Source: Ptychodera flava (taxonomy: Eukaryota > Hemichordata > Enteropneusta > Ptychoderidae). Taken from it: a DNA stretch of 64,000 nt. Numbering within the stretch: the stretch's first letter is position 1; each line of letters opens with the position of its first letter. This document shows positions 37,701 to 45,739 of the stretch, piece by piece. Under the pieces are notes generated by a model that saw only the letters and a program-made list of their open reading frames with translations, was not told the origin of the DNA and searched no databases. The position numbers and the translations under genes are program-made. The stretch lies in assembly GCF_041260155.1 (NCBI RefSeq), contig NW_027248397.1, forward strand, positions 124,001 to 188,000. Reading direction: 5' to 3'.

Positions 37701-38320
37701 TTGAACTCGAAAAATGTTATTTCGTACTCTTTTCCGCTTTTCAAATTTTCTTTCATCAGAAGAACGTAGAATCTGTTTCGTGTGAACTCGAACTGCTGAG
37801 TGATTTCCACATCACTGCCGGTGGATAGGTCCTTCACGGCTACGTTGTCTTTACTGATGTTTAATTGCCTTGCATGTACAATGACAACGTCGGTGTCTGA
37901 CGTACAAGTAACAGTAATTACCACATTTCCTGTGAATTTGAACTTGTCAAGATCTAGCGTAAATTCTAGGTTGTAGTGAGACGGCATAAGGCTTTTAGGT
38001 AACCGTACACGATACCACGGAATACTCGGGTCTAGTGTCGTCGGTAGCGATGTGCTAGTAGTATTCACGATGTAGTCCTGTCTGTGATTACTCCTGGCTC
38101 TACCGACTAAACCACCAATCAGAGCCACACACACTACAACCAAGACAAAAATAACAATGAGGATTGCAGCTGTTCTGTAAGTCACGAAAAATCCGTTTCC
38201 CTGTTCGTATTTGACGTCCATATCTTGCACATCTACGGCGTACAGGTCGCTCCTCGCTGAATTCGTCCTCGACGACGATGCACCGCCGCTGGTGTGTTTG
38301 CGATTCTTCCCGTCCGACAT
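22571..38320 (-). CDS. Membrane-anchored M1 zinc aminopeptidase (aminopeptidase N-like), whole gene
   Basis: Sixteen exons were placed, giving roughly 970-1000 residues, the usual size for the family. The protein begins with a cytoplasmic tail, a single membrane segment near residues 50-75 ([20 protein letters not shown]) and then the ectodomain, so it is a type II membrane ectoenzyme. M1 enzymes remove N-terminal residues from peptides at the cell surface. Zinc ligands are visible as HEIAH (about 413-417) and, 18 residues later, the Glu of WLKEGF (about 436). The catalytic Tyr lies in TYWKGLSV. The exopeptidase motif reads KGMEN instead of G(A/G)MEN. The C-terminal ERAP1-like helical domain follows (exons 7-16). 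Odd points: one extra base in exon 5, and a missing short exon between 25.1 and 26.63 kb. Several MITEs sit in its introns. Numbering assumes exon 5 without the extra base. The gene-level call is firm, but whether this copy is functional is open. Confidence 0.93.
22933..23014 (-). CDS. M1 aminopeptidase penultimate exon
   Basis: Encodes [20 protein letters not shown] then NKSQMKQ. Acceptor TTTATACAG, donor GTGAGT. A family A MITE fragment begins just 5' of this exon in the intron. Confidence 0.9.
23040..23262 (+). mobile_element. MITE family A, copy 3 (5'-truncated, in an aminopeptidase intron)
   Basis: Carries the AACACAGGGATGGCAGCCAT block, GAATTTCAAATATTGG and the terminal TTTTCGAGGCGCATACTACC. 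The left third is missing or unrecognisable. It lies within about 30 bp of the acceptor of the penultimate exon. Confidence 0.8.
23346..23486 (-). CDS. M1 aminopeptidase exon, FMEWSLD segment
   Basis: Encodes [20 protein letters not shown] then [19 protein letters not shown], matching the family's G...AWDF....W motif. Ends two bases into a codon before GTAATT. Confidence 0.93.
23487..25007. other. Aminopeptidase intron, no other gene seen
   Basis: Between the tentative exon (25008-25101) and the FMEWSLD exon. AT-rich, with a CACATGA/TCATGTG-rich patch at about 24007-24050. No further feature is supported. Confidence 0.4.
25008..25101 (-). CDS. M1 aminopeptidase exon after the gap (tentative)
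   Basis: Read from acceptor GGGACACAG, the frame gives [20 protein letters not shown] then [11 protein letters not shown], matching the family's KL..AL..S..PW.L.R segment. It joins in phase to the next exon as WRFMEW. A second frame just upstream reads [11 protein letters not shown], which resembles the preceding family segment (VY..G...G). The local structure may therefore be a fused or damaged exon. Confidence 0.65.
25975..26480. repeat. ACAGT pentanucleotide microsatellite, about 0.5 kb
   Basis: Near-perfect (ACAGT)n from about 25990 to 26320, interrupted at 26090-26115 by a CCAGT variant block and flanked by degenerate units to about 26480. Long open frames in several phases over this tract (YCTVL- and STVQY-type repeats) are products of the repeat and not genes. 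It lies in the intron where the missing aminopeptidase exon is expected. Confidence 0.97.
26634..26839 (-). CDS. M1 aminopeptidase exon 12
   Basis: Encodes a helical-domain segment ending [14 protein letters not shown]. Ends two bases into a codon before GTGAGT. The next family segment (about 35 residues) should follow but was not found between here and 25101. Confidence 0.92.
27331..27478 (-). CDS. M1 aminopeptidase exon 11
   Basis: Encodes [20 protein letters not shown] then [15 protein letters not shown], matching the L.Y...E.DY.PW motif. Acceptor GTTTCAG, donor GTATGT, phase 0 at the end. Confidence 0.95.
27551..27690. repeat. ATC/GTC and AAC trinucleotide runs
   Basis: (ATC)n passes directly into (GTC)n at 27551-27600. 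An (AAC)n run follows at 27661-27682. Both are in the intron between aminopeptidase exons 10 and 11. Confidence 0.9.
27825..28014 (-). CDS. M1 aminopeptidase exon 10
   Basis: Encodes [20 protein letters not shown] and [13 protein letters not shown], the family's N....GFYRVNYD and R..LIDDAF motifs at the start of the C-terminal helical domain. Confidence 0.95.
28491..28570 (-). CDS. M1 aminopeptidase exon 9
   Basis: Joins in phase to exon 8 as [20 protein letters not shown], the beta-sandwich domain. Donor GTGAGT. Confidence 0.9.
29103..29284 (-). CDS. M1 aminopeptidase exon 8
   Basis: Encodes [20 protein letters not shown], the conserved end of the catalytic domain (MDTWT.Q.GYPV). Ends two bases into a codon before GTGATA. 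Confidence 0.95.
29491..29562. repeat. 24-bp minisatellite, three copies
   Basis: AATACCA(G/C)TCGACTATTTATAAAT-type units start at 29491, 29515 and 29539, in the intron next to aminopeptidase exon 7. The third unit is slightly diverged. Confidence 0.88.
29589..29654 (-). CDS. M1 aminopeptidase exon 7
   Basis: Twenty-two codons, [20 protein letters not shown] then SE, matching the YL(K)KY.F.N....DLW segment of the family. Acceptor CTTCCAG, donor GTAAGT. Confidence 0.93.
30453..30653 (-). CDS. M1 aminopeptidase exon 6 (catalytic Tyr)
   Basis: Encodes [20 protein letters not shown], then [14 protein letters not shown] and [20 protein letters not shown]. The Tyr of TYWKG is the transition-state Tyr of the family. 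The exon is 67 codons, phase 0 at both ends. Confidence 0.95.
31050..31129 (-). mobile_element. GGGACTAT foldback family, copy 1
   Basis: Begins GGGACTATGCGCCC and ends with AATAGTCCC. In reverse complement it shares GGGCAAATGGT and GCGCATAGTCCC with the copies at 40.4 and 44.2 kb. It is in the intron between aminopeptidase exons 5 and 6. Confidence 0.65.
31651..31765 (-). CDS. M1 aminopeptidase exon 5 (third zinc ligand), one base too long
   Basis: Encodes [20 protein letters not shown], supplying the third zinc ligand (Glu of LKEGF). The exon is 115 bases from acceptor CTTCAG to donor GTGGGT, one more than the phase-0 neighbours allow. The surplus maps to the GGG run at about 31654-31656. 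Removing one base would restore both the frame and the family spacing between the Trp of FPDW and the Asp of LEMDAF. It could be an assembly error, an allele or a true lesion. Confidence 0.9.
32110..32264 (-). CDS. M1 aminopeptidase exon 4 (KGMEN and HEIAH motifs)
   Basis: Encodes [20 protein letters not shown] and, at its end, [10 protein letters not shown] with the first two zinc-binding histidines and the general-base Glu. The usual first Gly of GAMEN is Lys here. The Glu of MEN that binds the substrate amino group is kept. Donor GTATTA, phase 0. Confidence 0.95.
32758..32878 (-). CDS. M1 aminopeptidase exon 3
   Basis: Encodes [20 protein letters not shown] and [14 protein letters not shown], the lead-in to the catalytic domain. 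Acceptor CTGACGCAG, donor GTATGA, ending one base into a codon. Confidence 0.92.
33171..33447 (-). CDS. M1 aminopeptidase exon 2
   Basis: Follows TTTTATTACAG. It encodes [19 protein letters not shown], the hallmark N-terminal domain motif of M1 enzymes, through to LTRPNGKI. Donor GTAAGT, phase 0. Confidence 0.95.
35215..35541 (+). mobile_element. MITE family A, copy 4
   Basis: Shares CCACTTGTGG, AAGATGGCGGCCATTTTGAA, the TTTTTATTCTTGATTT block and a right border CTTCCTTAA. Diverged at the left end. Confidence 0.78.
36490..36812 (+). mobile_element. MITE family A, copy 5
   Basis: Shares TGTCGAGGACATATATTC, GATCTACCACTTGTGGGGGC, GCACGGTGACGCC and the right end TTTCGAGGCGCATACTATCC. The border TTAA is lost on the right. 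Confidence 0.82.
37620..38320 (-). CDS. M1 aminopeptidase exon 1 (start, membrane anchor, N-terminal domain)
   Basis: ATG at 38318-38320 starts [14 protein letters not shown] hydrophobic anchor follows, then a Ser/Thr-rich stalk ([13 protein letters not shown]) and the start of the M1 N-terminal beta domain ([20 protein letters not shown]). The exon ends AAAGG before GTAAGT, two bases into a codon that is completed by exon 2 to give Gly-Tyr-Ala. Confidence 0.93.
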
Positions 38321-39627
38321 ATTGGGTATCTCTGGTCTCTCAAAAGCCGGCCTCCATCAGTAATTGACAATGCCTCGCACTGGTCTCCTTTGTTCATATG
38401 ATTGACGAGCTGTCGTCTGATACAATGTCAAGATGGCTCCTTGCTGATGAACGGCCTGCGTATGCAGTGCATTGATGCCTTCTTCGAACTGTTTTTTTTT
38501 TCTCGCGAGTAAGGGACGACCATTAGATTTTATGGAGGAGGTGGTCAAAAATAGGAAAAAATCGTTTAATATCGAAACTAACTCAAAAATTACTACTGTA
38601 CAGTTCTGATTTGTGAGAAAATAAATTCACAAGATGGTTTGCCGATACAAAAATTTGGTAAGGAAATATGCAGGCAGAGAGGGCAAAGCCCCATGAAATA
38701 TATTGCCAAATTTTACACCCAATTAAAAGTTGTACTTCTGCATCCTGACCATCACCTCGCAAGCCAAAATGGTCGATCCCTAAGTGGAGTGCAGCTGCAA
38801 TTTTATTCAGCTTTCTGCCTCAGTATTCACATGGTACCTCAATGCTGGCATTATTCATATGCTAATGACAATCCTTATTAAGTGAACGCAAATTAGTCCT
38901 GGGTATCCGCAAGGTTAACGACAGACTCTGCTTAAAGTGTTCATCCGTCTGCCTTGAGACTTTAACAAAGCATGTAATTGCCTAATTGACTTATTGCAGA
39001 CCAAAACAGCTCTGACGTCATTAGACTCGGCGTTCTTTCGTATTGAAGGAGACTTAATTAGTAACAGTCATGAAAGGTTACACTGTTTGTCACAAGGGTG
39101 CAGGAGCGCAGTTCTCAATTATCGTTTATTGTTGATAGCATTTTAATCAATTTACAGAAAGCGTCTCTCAAATGTATCTTTCTTAGTAGCCATTTCTTAT
39201 TATGGTGTTTGACTAGTAGCAGATACACGGCATATGGTAGTTTCCTGTTTTTTTTTTAGTTTCATAATATTTTAAGTAATTGTCTTGCTATAAGAATGAG
39301 CTAATTATCGATATACAGTAGAGTAGTCTCTCTCATCAGTACATCGTTTAGGTTGGGCCTAACAACAAGAATAAAAACTCTTTGTAAAATTATCAAACCT
39401 TTTTCCGCTACAAGACACAGAACAGCACACTATCGCGTTCATACGCACAAGTCTGAGCTCGCGAGCAAGCCTACAAGATTTTTGTATTGTACAACGCTGA
39501 GGTACATTGCGACGCCATGTACAAATTCAAAAGATTAATTATATCCATCAATAATGTGATTACCGTCTACAACAAACGCACTCTTAAATCTTAATTTTGA
39601 ATGTTTTTTTTTAAGTTCACGAAAGAA

Positions 39628-39630
<3 letters not shown>

Positions 39631-39720
<90 letters not shown>
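39631..39720. repeat. CT dinucleotide microsatellite
   Basis: (CT)n of about 90 bp with a single CCT interruption near 39676-39680. Confidence 0.97.
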
Positions 39721-39725
<5 letters not shown>

Positions 39726-40443
39726 CCATGTGCTTGTTCGCAGCAACTAGATGACATTGTGTATATCTGTAAGACGACGAATGGAATCTTTGGCAGAGGA
39801 AAGCACATATAATTGGTAGTCAGTCCGCAGTTCGCATTTCTAACGTTGATGGCGCAAATTTGGATAATGACATTATAAGTTCTAAAAGTTTTGTGGCTAC
39901 AGCAGCATGCTGCAATTTGGAGAGACAATTGCAAGTGCAACTGGATGAAAATAGTCGTGTTAATAAACAAAGATCGACAAAGAAACGTATCAGTTTTGTA
40001 AGACGGTAAGCTGAGTCAGAAAGAGGCTGATTTGGTACAAGTCATTAGTATTATTGCATGCCTCGTATATAGAACATCGCGCGCTCCATAGGATTCAATG
40101 GTAACTCGTCGATGACGTCGCAGGCCGCATAGTCATCACTTGACTGAAAGTGAACCGGAACTATTTTCAACTAGACACCTTTTGGATGTAAAAATGTTGA
40201 AATTTCATGTTTCGCATAGGAAATCCGGTGTTTGGAAAGTTTTGTAGACAAAAATTGCTAAACTGTATAACAGAAGCATAAATATATCATTGCACCATTC
40301 GATGAAGAAAATCGTTCCATTTTAAGTGATATTCGTCTAAGTTGGAAATAAAGCACCTGATTATCATTTGCCAATAAACCTAAATATTTTGAGTGAAAAT
40401 TGTGTAAGAGAGACATGTAATAAAAATATTATAGTTCCAACAA

Positions 40444-40493
40444 AGGACTATGTACCTTCGGGACAATGGTCACCTACCCTCGCACATAGTCCC
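40444..40493. mobile_element. GGGACTAT foldback family, copy 2
   Basis: AGGACTATGTAC at the left and GCACATAGTCCC at the right, with an internal CAATGGTCACCTACCCT shared with the 44.2 kb copy. About 50 bp long. Confidence 0.65.
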
Positions 40494-41377
40494 ATGATTG
40501 ATTAATAGTATGATATGAATTTGAAAAATATATCGAACGTTTTTAAGTCGCTTTCCTATATCGCCATGTGTATTTACGCTAAATGCAAAGTGATTCTCGC
40601 TTCTACGAGTAAGATAAAATTTACACGAAAAACTGCTACTATCAAAACGACGTGAAAACCGTTACAGTATAAAGTATGTTTAAGGTGATATTCCTGCGAG
40701 ATATATTCCTTGATCAAGGCACTTCGACGTTACAAAGTATTTTGGGATCCAAATCCGTATACAAAGTGAAGATAAACGTCAAAGGATATTTACTCGAAGC
40801 AACATGTTTGAGGAAAATGTGTACTACACTAGCAGTTGCTGTTGTCGCCTGATCCATAAACATTTCCCCGGATAGCTTTACGTGGAACAAAATGTCTAGA
40901 CGCCGCGCGCCTCAACGTCACCAAATTCAATGTCGTATGGGATTATGGCATCACACAAATGTTCTATGTAATAAATGTTTCTGAAATACTCAATATATTT
41001 GATGAATGGAATTTAGATAAAGATAACCCCTTTTTCATGTTGATTTGAATGTTGCTGAAAGTCGCCTTAGGGCATAGCGCAGATTTGAATACAAATACAA
41101 GACAGAAGTGACGCACGACAGAAACCAAACCTGCCGACTAATAGATTCTCAAACATGCTTTTCATATAGTGCAATATGTTTCGATGTGATTAATTCTTAG
41201 TCAACAGACTCAGTTTGCTTTGTGTAGGCTGGTATACCTACGAATGGAAAGTGGAAGGTGAAGGGAAGAGCTGATAACGGAATTTGTTTTTCCTTCTTTG
41301 CAATCACAAAGTCATCGAGCATGAGGTTCATTTCCTGATTTATCGTAATATATACAATGACAACAAAGGGGTATACG

Positions 41378-41740
41378 TTAAGATAGAACACGCCTCGAGG
41401 ACATATATTCGAACTCTCAAACTTTTACAATTCTTTTCTCATCTCCGCATGTGGGGGTTCATTTTAAAGTTCTTGGCACAAGAAAACTTTTAACCGTCTT
41501 AGATTTTAGAAAATCCAAAATTTATTTTCTCCATTGAGTTAACACAGGGGTGGCGGCCATTTTGAATTTCAAATAGGGGTAAATCTTTGGTAATTTGTTT
41601 CTCTGGTAGTCTGGTACCAAAGTTTGAACGGTGACCCTGATTTTTATTCTTGATTTTGAAAGAGAATGGTTGACATATTCCTTGTGGAAAGTTTGAGCAA
41701 AAGTTTAAGGCTTTCACTTTCGAGACGCGTAGTACCTTAA
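41378..41740 (+). mobile_element. MITE family A, copy 6 (near full length)
   Basis: TTAA at both borders (41378-41381 and 41737-41740). The left end TTAAGATAGAACACGCCTCG and the right end CGAGACGCGTAGTACCTTAA are imperfect inverted repeats. The interior carries the GGCGGCCATTTTGAATTTC block and all other family landmarks in order. There is no coding capacity. Confidence 0.88.
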
Positions 41741-42015
41741 TGAAAAATCTGTTCACAAAACCTTTTTGCATCAGGAAGATTGATCGTTGAGATTTTGATA
41801 TTCAATACTGCTAAGAATATCATCAATTTCATTGAAAAGGAGTTAATAAGAATAGTGTGCTTTTAGTGGATGAACTTCAAAGAAGATGAATAGTGAGAAC
41901 GACATAAAACAATCGAGATTGCTGACTGTCTATTCTCGGTCTCAGCGATTGTAGCGGGAAGTACATGTCAGACCTAAATGTTTTGGCTCAGCGGTAAATG
42001 TACTTACGACTAGCA

Positions 42016-42362
42016 TTAAGGTAGACCGCGCCCCCGGACAGAAAATTCGGGCTTTAAAATTTTATCAATTCTCATCTACCACGTGTGGGGGCTCATTTTA
42101 AAGCTCTTGGTTAAAGAAAGGTTTTTACCGTCTTAGTTTTTCAAAAATCGAAAATTGTATTTTTGCCAATGGAGTTAACACAGACAAGGCGGCCATTTTG
42201 AATTTCAAATATCGCAAAATCTTAGAAAATTTGTCTCGCTAGAACCAAATTTTGCACGGTAGTTTTTAATCTTGCTTCGGTAAGAGAATGGTGAAATGCT
42301 TCATTGAGGAAAGTTTGAGCAAAAGTTTAAGTCTTTCACTTTCGAGGCGCATATTAGCTTAA
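42016..42362 (+). mobile_element. MITE family A, copy 7 (near full length)
   Basis: TTAA at 42016-42019 and 42359-42362. Left end TTAAGGTAGACCGCGCC, right end GAGGCGCATATTAGCTTAA. It lies 275 bp from copy 6 in the same orientation. Confidence 0.88.
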
Positions 42363-42786
42363 CGTCACGATGAAATCATTCTCTGTAGGCGGGTGTTCCT
42401 TTCTCCGTCGACTATACGAAAGTGTCACGATGTTTATGTAGAATTCTGTTTTTTTTTATAAATAAGTTATACAATGTAAATTACGTATACATGATCTGTA
42501 CAACATAAAATATGTAATGTTCAATCACATGACAGTGTTAGTCACATGATACCTGCACGAAGTCATATGACTATAAGCTATACGCCAACACGAAGATTAC
42601 TTCCCGAGTGCTCGCAAAGCAGTCTCTGTTATATCTTCCTATTGTAAACATTGGCATAACCTGGCCCGTGTTAAGTAACTGCCTCCGATCCTCTGATATC
42701 GTGTTCTAACAGTACTGGCGAAACACGAAAAAGGGAATTCACTCTATTGCGTTCAGACTTGTAGATTACTGGTTACAAGGGTGACG

Positions 42787-43023
42787 ATGAGAAGTAAGGC
42801 GACCACGGCTTTGCTCGCTGTCCTGACTGTGATGCTCGCTGTTACGACAGACGCTCAAACATCGAGAGCAGCGGTCACAAGGAACACAAAACCTACTGTG
42901 ACAGCACCGATTTCTACTGTCCGTACGATAGTACACATCACTGTAGGCCGAGAAGCGCACGATGTGTGCTCGAGTCAGAGAGAACCGAGTAGCAATAAAA
43001 TAGCGACGTTTCGGTGCGACTAG
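42787..43023 (+). CDS. Candidate ORF with an N-terminal signal peptide
   Basis: ATG at 42787 starts MRSKATTALLAVLTVMLAVT followed by TDAQTSRAAV. A short basic n-region, a hydrophobic core of about 14 residues and a likely cleavage site after TDA form a convincing signal peptide, so a secreted product or the first exon of one is likely. The 79-codon frame then becomes low in recognisable content (Thr/Val-rich) and stops at 43021-43023. No family is recognised. The real coding sequence may leave this frame by splicing, for which there is no clear donor. Confidence 0.35.
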   Translation: MRSKATTALLAVLTVMLAVTTDAQTSRAAVTRNTKPTVTAPISTVRTIVHITVGREAHDVCSSQREPSSNKIATFRCD

Positions 43024-43247
43024 CATACCTTCATCAAGCTTTACAACAACACGAATACAACGTAACTGGAGGTACCACTGAATGGAATAAATACTCGTGC
43101 ACACTCGTACACGGAGGGCGAGAACATAACAACAGAGGGCCGGGGGAAAATTACATGCGGTATGCAGAAAGTTCCTTAATCTGAAATTGCTGTGGGTTCA
43201 TATTCATTGAGTCCCTTTGGATGGATTGTTCCTACTCTGTAAATCAT

Positions 43248-43377
<130 letters not shown>

Positions 43378-43474
43378 GTAGACGATACTCTTTACTAGTG
43401 CCAACTCGAGGCAATTTGTCGCTTTAAGTTAGTATATTTTAACATGACCCTCTGCAATTCTTGGTTTTAAAATC

Positions 43475-44120
43475 ACCTGTATGTTTCATCAGTTTTGGAA
43501 TGAAATCATTTCAGAATGCACACTCCTTGGCTTTCAGAGCTCGTTTGGTTTCCATCTTCAGTGACAGGTCTTTGTACTCTAATCCGGGTACTTTAAACAG
43601 AGGCCATTCTGATTTCGACTCTTCATCCAACGCTTTTACGTCACCATCGGATAAGTTGGGGTTTCTGAAATTGAATAAAATTGTGAAATCTTTTCAGAAT
43701 ACCAGAGAGATAAATACAGCGATGCACACATACACACAATCCTCTGTCTGTCTGCCTGTCTCTGTCTCTCTCACACACTATCTCTCTCGCTCTGCTCTCT
43801 CCCTCTCTCCCTCTGTCTCTCTCTCTCTTGAAAAGGTTTGAGTATTGATAATGTACAATAACCTCTGAAAAGGTTTTATGATATAATAAGTAGGAACACA
43901 ACATTGTAAAATACTTGCAATCTTATCCGGTTTTTGCAAAATTAGTCCAATACTGTATCACCTTTAGAGATAACTTGACGTCATCTTCAGGCATTGTCCA
44001 GTCCATCGCACTGTTGAAATGCCAACCGAAGACAAATGCTAGGTCCTCCCCATGCGTTGCCTTCAACCGATTGACTGGGCTGGTATGTGAGTCATGTGAT
44101 ACAGGTACACATAAGAGCCA
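43475..44120 (-). pseudogene. C-terminal relic of a carboxylesterase/cholinesterase-like gene
   Basis: Two exons of an alpha/beta-hydrolase fold carboxylesterase (type B family). The upper exon (about 44119 to 43927) contains SYVYLYHMTHIP, then in another frame LKATHGEDLAFVFGWHFN (the segment with the catalytic His) and KVIQYWTNFAKTG. The lower exon (43664 to 43511) gives NPNLSDGDVKALDEESKSEW, the expected continuation, and then ECAF. Three lesions are seen. The frame changes between VYLYHMTHIPAQSI and LKATHGED (about 44.07 kb). The donor after AAAACCGG reads ATAAG instead of GTAAG (43926). A TGA replaces the Trp of the family's ECAFWN motif (43511-43513). The N-terminal half, including the nucleophile elbow, is absent. 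A dense cluster of mobile DNA starts just beyond the upper exon. Confidence 0.8.
43735..43829. repeat. Imperfect CT-rich microsatellite
   Basis: CTGTCTGC/CTCTCT-type low-complexity tract in the intron of the esterase relic. Confidence 0.9.
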
Positions 44121-44191
44121 GCCTCCGAGTGCGCACGCGCCGAGAGATCTGCAGGGCACACGAAATATATGTCGCCGAGCGACTGGCTCAA

Positions 44192-44282
44192 GGGACTATG
44201 TGAATTCGGGGCAGGAGACCATTCGCACTTCTTACGTCGGGCAAATGGTCACATATTACCCTATACTAGGGCACATAGTCCC
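44192..44282 (+). mobile_element. GGGACTAT foldback family, copy 3
   Basis: GGGACTATGTG at the left and CACATAGTCCC at the right are exact inverted repeats. The interior carries GGGCAAATGGTCACATATTA. It abuts the esterase relic on the left and a TA tract on the right. Confidence 0.75.
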
Positions 44283-44291
44283 ATGTTTGTG

Positions 44292-44296
<5 letters not shown>

Positions 44297-44374
<78 letters not shown>
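44297..44374. repeat. TA dinucleotide microsatellite
   Basis: Pure (TA)n, directly bordering the foldback at 44371. Confidence 0.97.
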
Positions 44375-44377
<3 letters not shown>

Positions 44378-44529
44378 CCCATGGTATTTTTCTCTGTTTG
44401 ACGTCATTGTATACGAGTGTTTTTCGCGGAGCCGTACAACTTCGAGCCGAAGGCGAGAAGTTGTGCGGCTCCGCGAAAAACACGAGTATACGATGACGTC
44501 AAACAGAGAAAAATACCATGGGATTATAT
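44371..44529. repeat. Long near-perfect hairpin, about 158 bp, with TGACGTCA arms
   Basis: The left arm starts ATATAATCCCATGGTATTTT and contains TTTGACGTCATTGTATACG. The right arm is its complement to the end GGGATTATATAT. The centre lies near 44447-44452 (GAAGGC). Only a few arm mismatches are seen. It is inserted in TA-rich DNA. It looks like a foldback element or fused element ends. Confidence 0.9.
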
Positions 44530-45739
44530 ATTTATCACATGAACAGTCTTCTTATTTTTCTTTGATGTGGATCGATCAAAATTAATGTAACAAAGTCCAT
44601 GATTTTTATCGCGATTTTGTGTTTTATTTACGCGGATTAGTTTTATTTAATGAGTAAAGCGGCCCGTCACCCAGGAGATGTGCATATGTTTACAGGTATA
44701 CTTTCATTCATAAATCCGATTAAGCCTAAATTTTGTTACACCGAATGGTATCTCCACCAATCAGACATATAGATTCGGTCACGTGCGCCTGTCAATCATT
44801 GTCTCGCGCTGGACGGATGCCAAGGCAATTCTGCCATCGGCGGACATAGCTTTCACCGCGCTAGCGACGGATAACAATAGTATTTTGAGTTATTTAGAAT
44901 ATTTACAATTATATTTTTGAAGTTAATGCAATGACACGATCGAACAGTAGTTATCATTCTTAGAGATGCCGTGGCTTTTAAAATATCACAAGATTACGAC
45001 CTTTGCGAGCCCGCAAGATTCAGATCGATGACACACAGAGTGTAAGCTTATACGCTTGTAGTGGGCACTGCCGTCACCGGTATCCGCCGGTACGCGGTGG
45101 CCATCTCGGTCGTCAATGTTTTCGTATTACGGACTTTGATGTTTGCTGTGACACATATATCGCCCGTAGGTACATCCCAATTTTGTTAGTTGACGGGAAC
45201 TCTGTTCTGTTGTGAGTGTTGTCCGAGTCAACTTTCGAAATGCATCGGATTCTACAGCGCTGCACTGCAGGTCGACAGCTTATGTCTTCACTACAGCCAT
45301 AGGCTTACGCTGCAGGTTTGATTCCGATCGAGAAACAACGGAATAATCTGTGTGATGAAGGAAATTTATCGTTGTTCGTCGAATGACTTTATGCTTGTGC
45401 CTTCTATGTCGCTTTCCCGAAGATTATACGGTACTCATTTATTAAGTTGAACTTTCGTTGAGGTGTATCTTTCGGGTTTATCGCCAACCGGGATTGCCAG
45501 GTACGTCCTGCTTGGCGATCGATCGCCAGGTACGACGACGTCCACATTGAGCCTTACGACTGGAGCCGTGACGTTACTGAGCCATTAAAACGATCGACGG
45601 TATCCTCATTCGATTCTTGGGAATAGCTAAAGCTTTAGCGACTCGAAATTTCGTGGGCATGCCTTCTATGTTCCCATATCTGGATTTATCGGGTCACCTT
45701 TTTGTCAAAATGCCCCTAAAATTTTAGACAAAGTGAGCA
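44530..45739. other. 5' flank of the Crypton-type ORF
   Basis: No separate gene recognised. The sequence is more CpG-rich than its surroundings (for example 44770-44870 and 45480-45620) and is plausibly the leader of the recombinase element. Confidence 0.45.

Larger units (their letters stand above)
38321..41377. other. Upstream intergenic region of the aminopeptidase
   Basis: No gene seen. It contains a CT microsatellite (39631-39720) and a small foldback (40444-40493). The aminopeptidase promoter should lie in the first few hundred bases, but no specific element can be pointed to. Confidence 0.4.

Noticed and set aside
39535-39729. Arg-Glu repeat frame
   Set aside because: Translation of the CT microsatellite.
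42766-43104. Cys/Arg-rich minus-strand frame
   Set aside because: Antisense to the signal-peptide ORF, with no signal or domain of its own.
43641-43904. Arg/Glu/Asp-rich frame and its plus-strand partner at 43461-43841
   Set aside because: Shadows of a CT-rich tract and of the antisense of the esterase exon.
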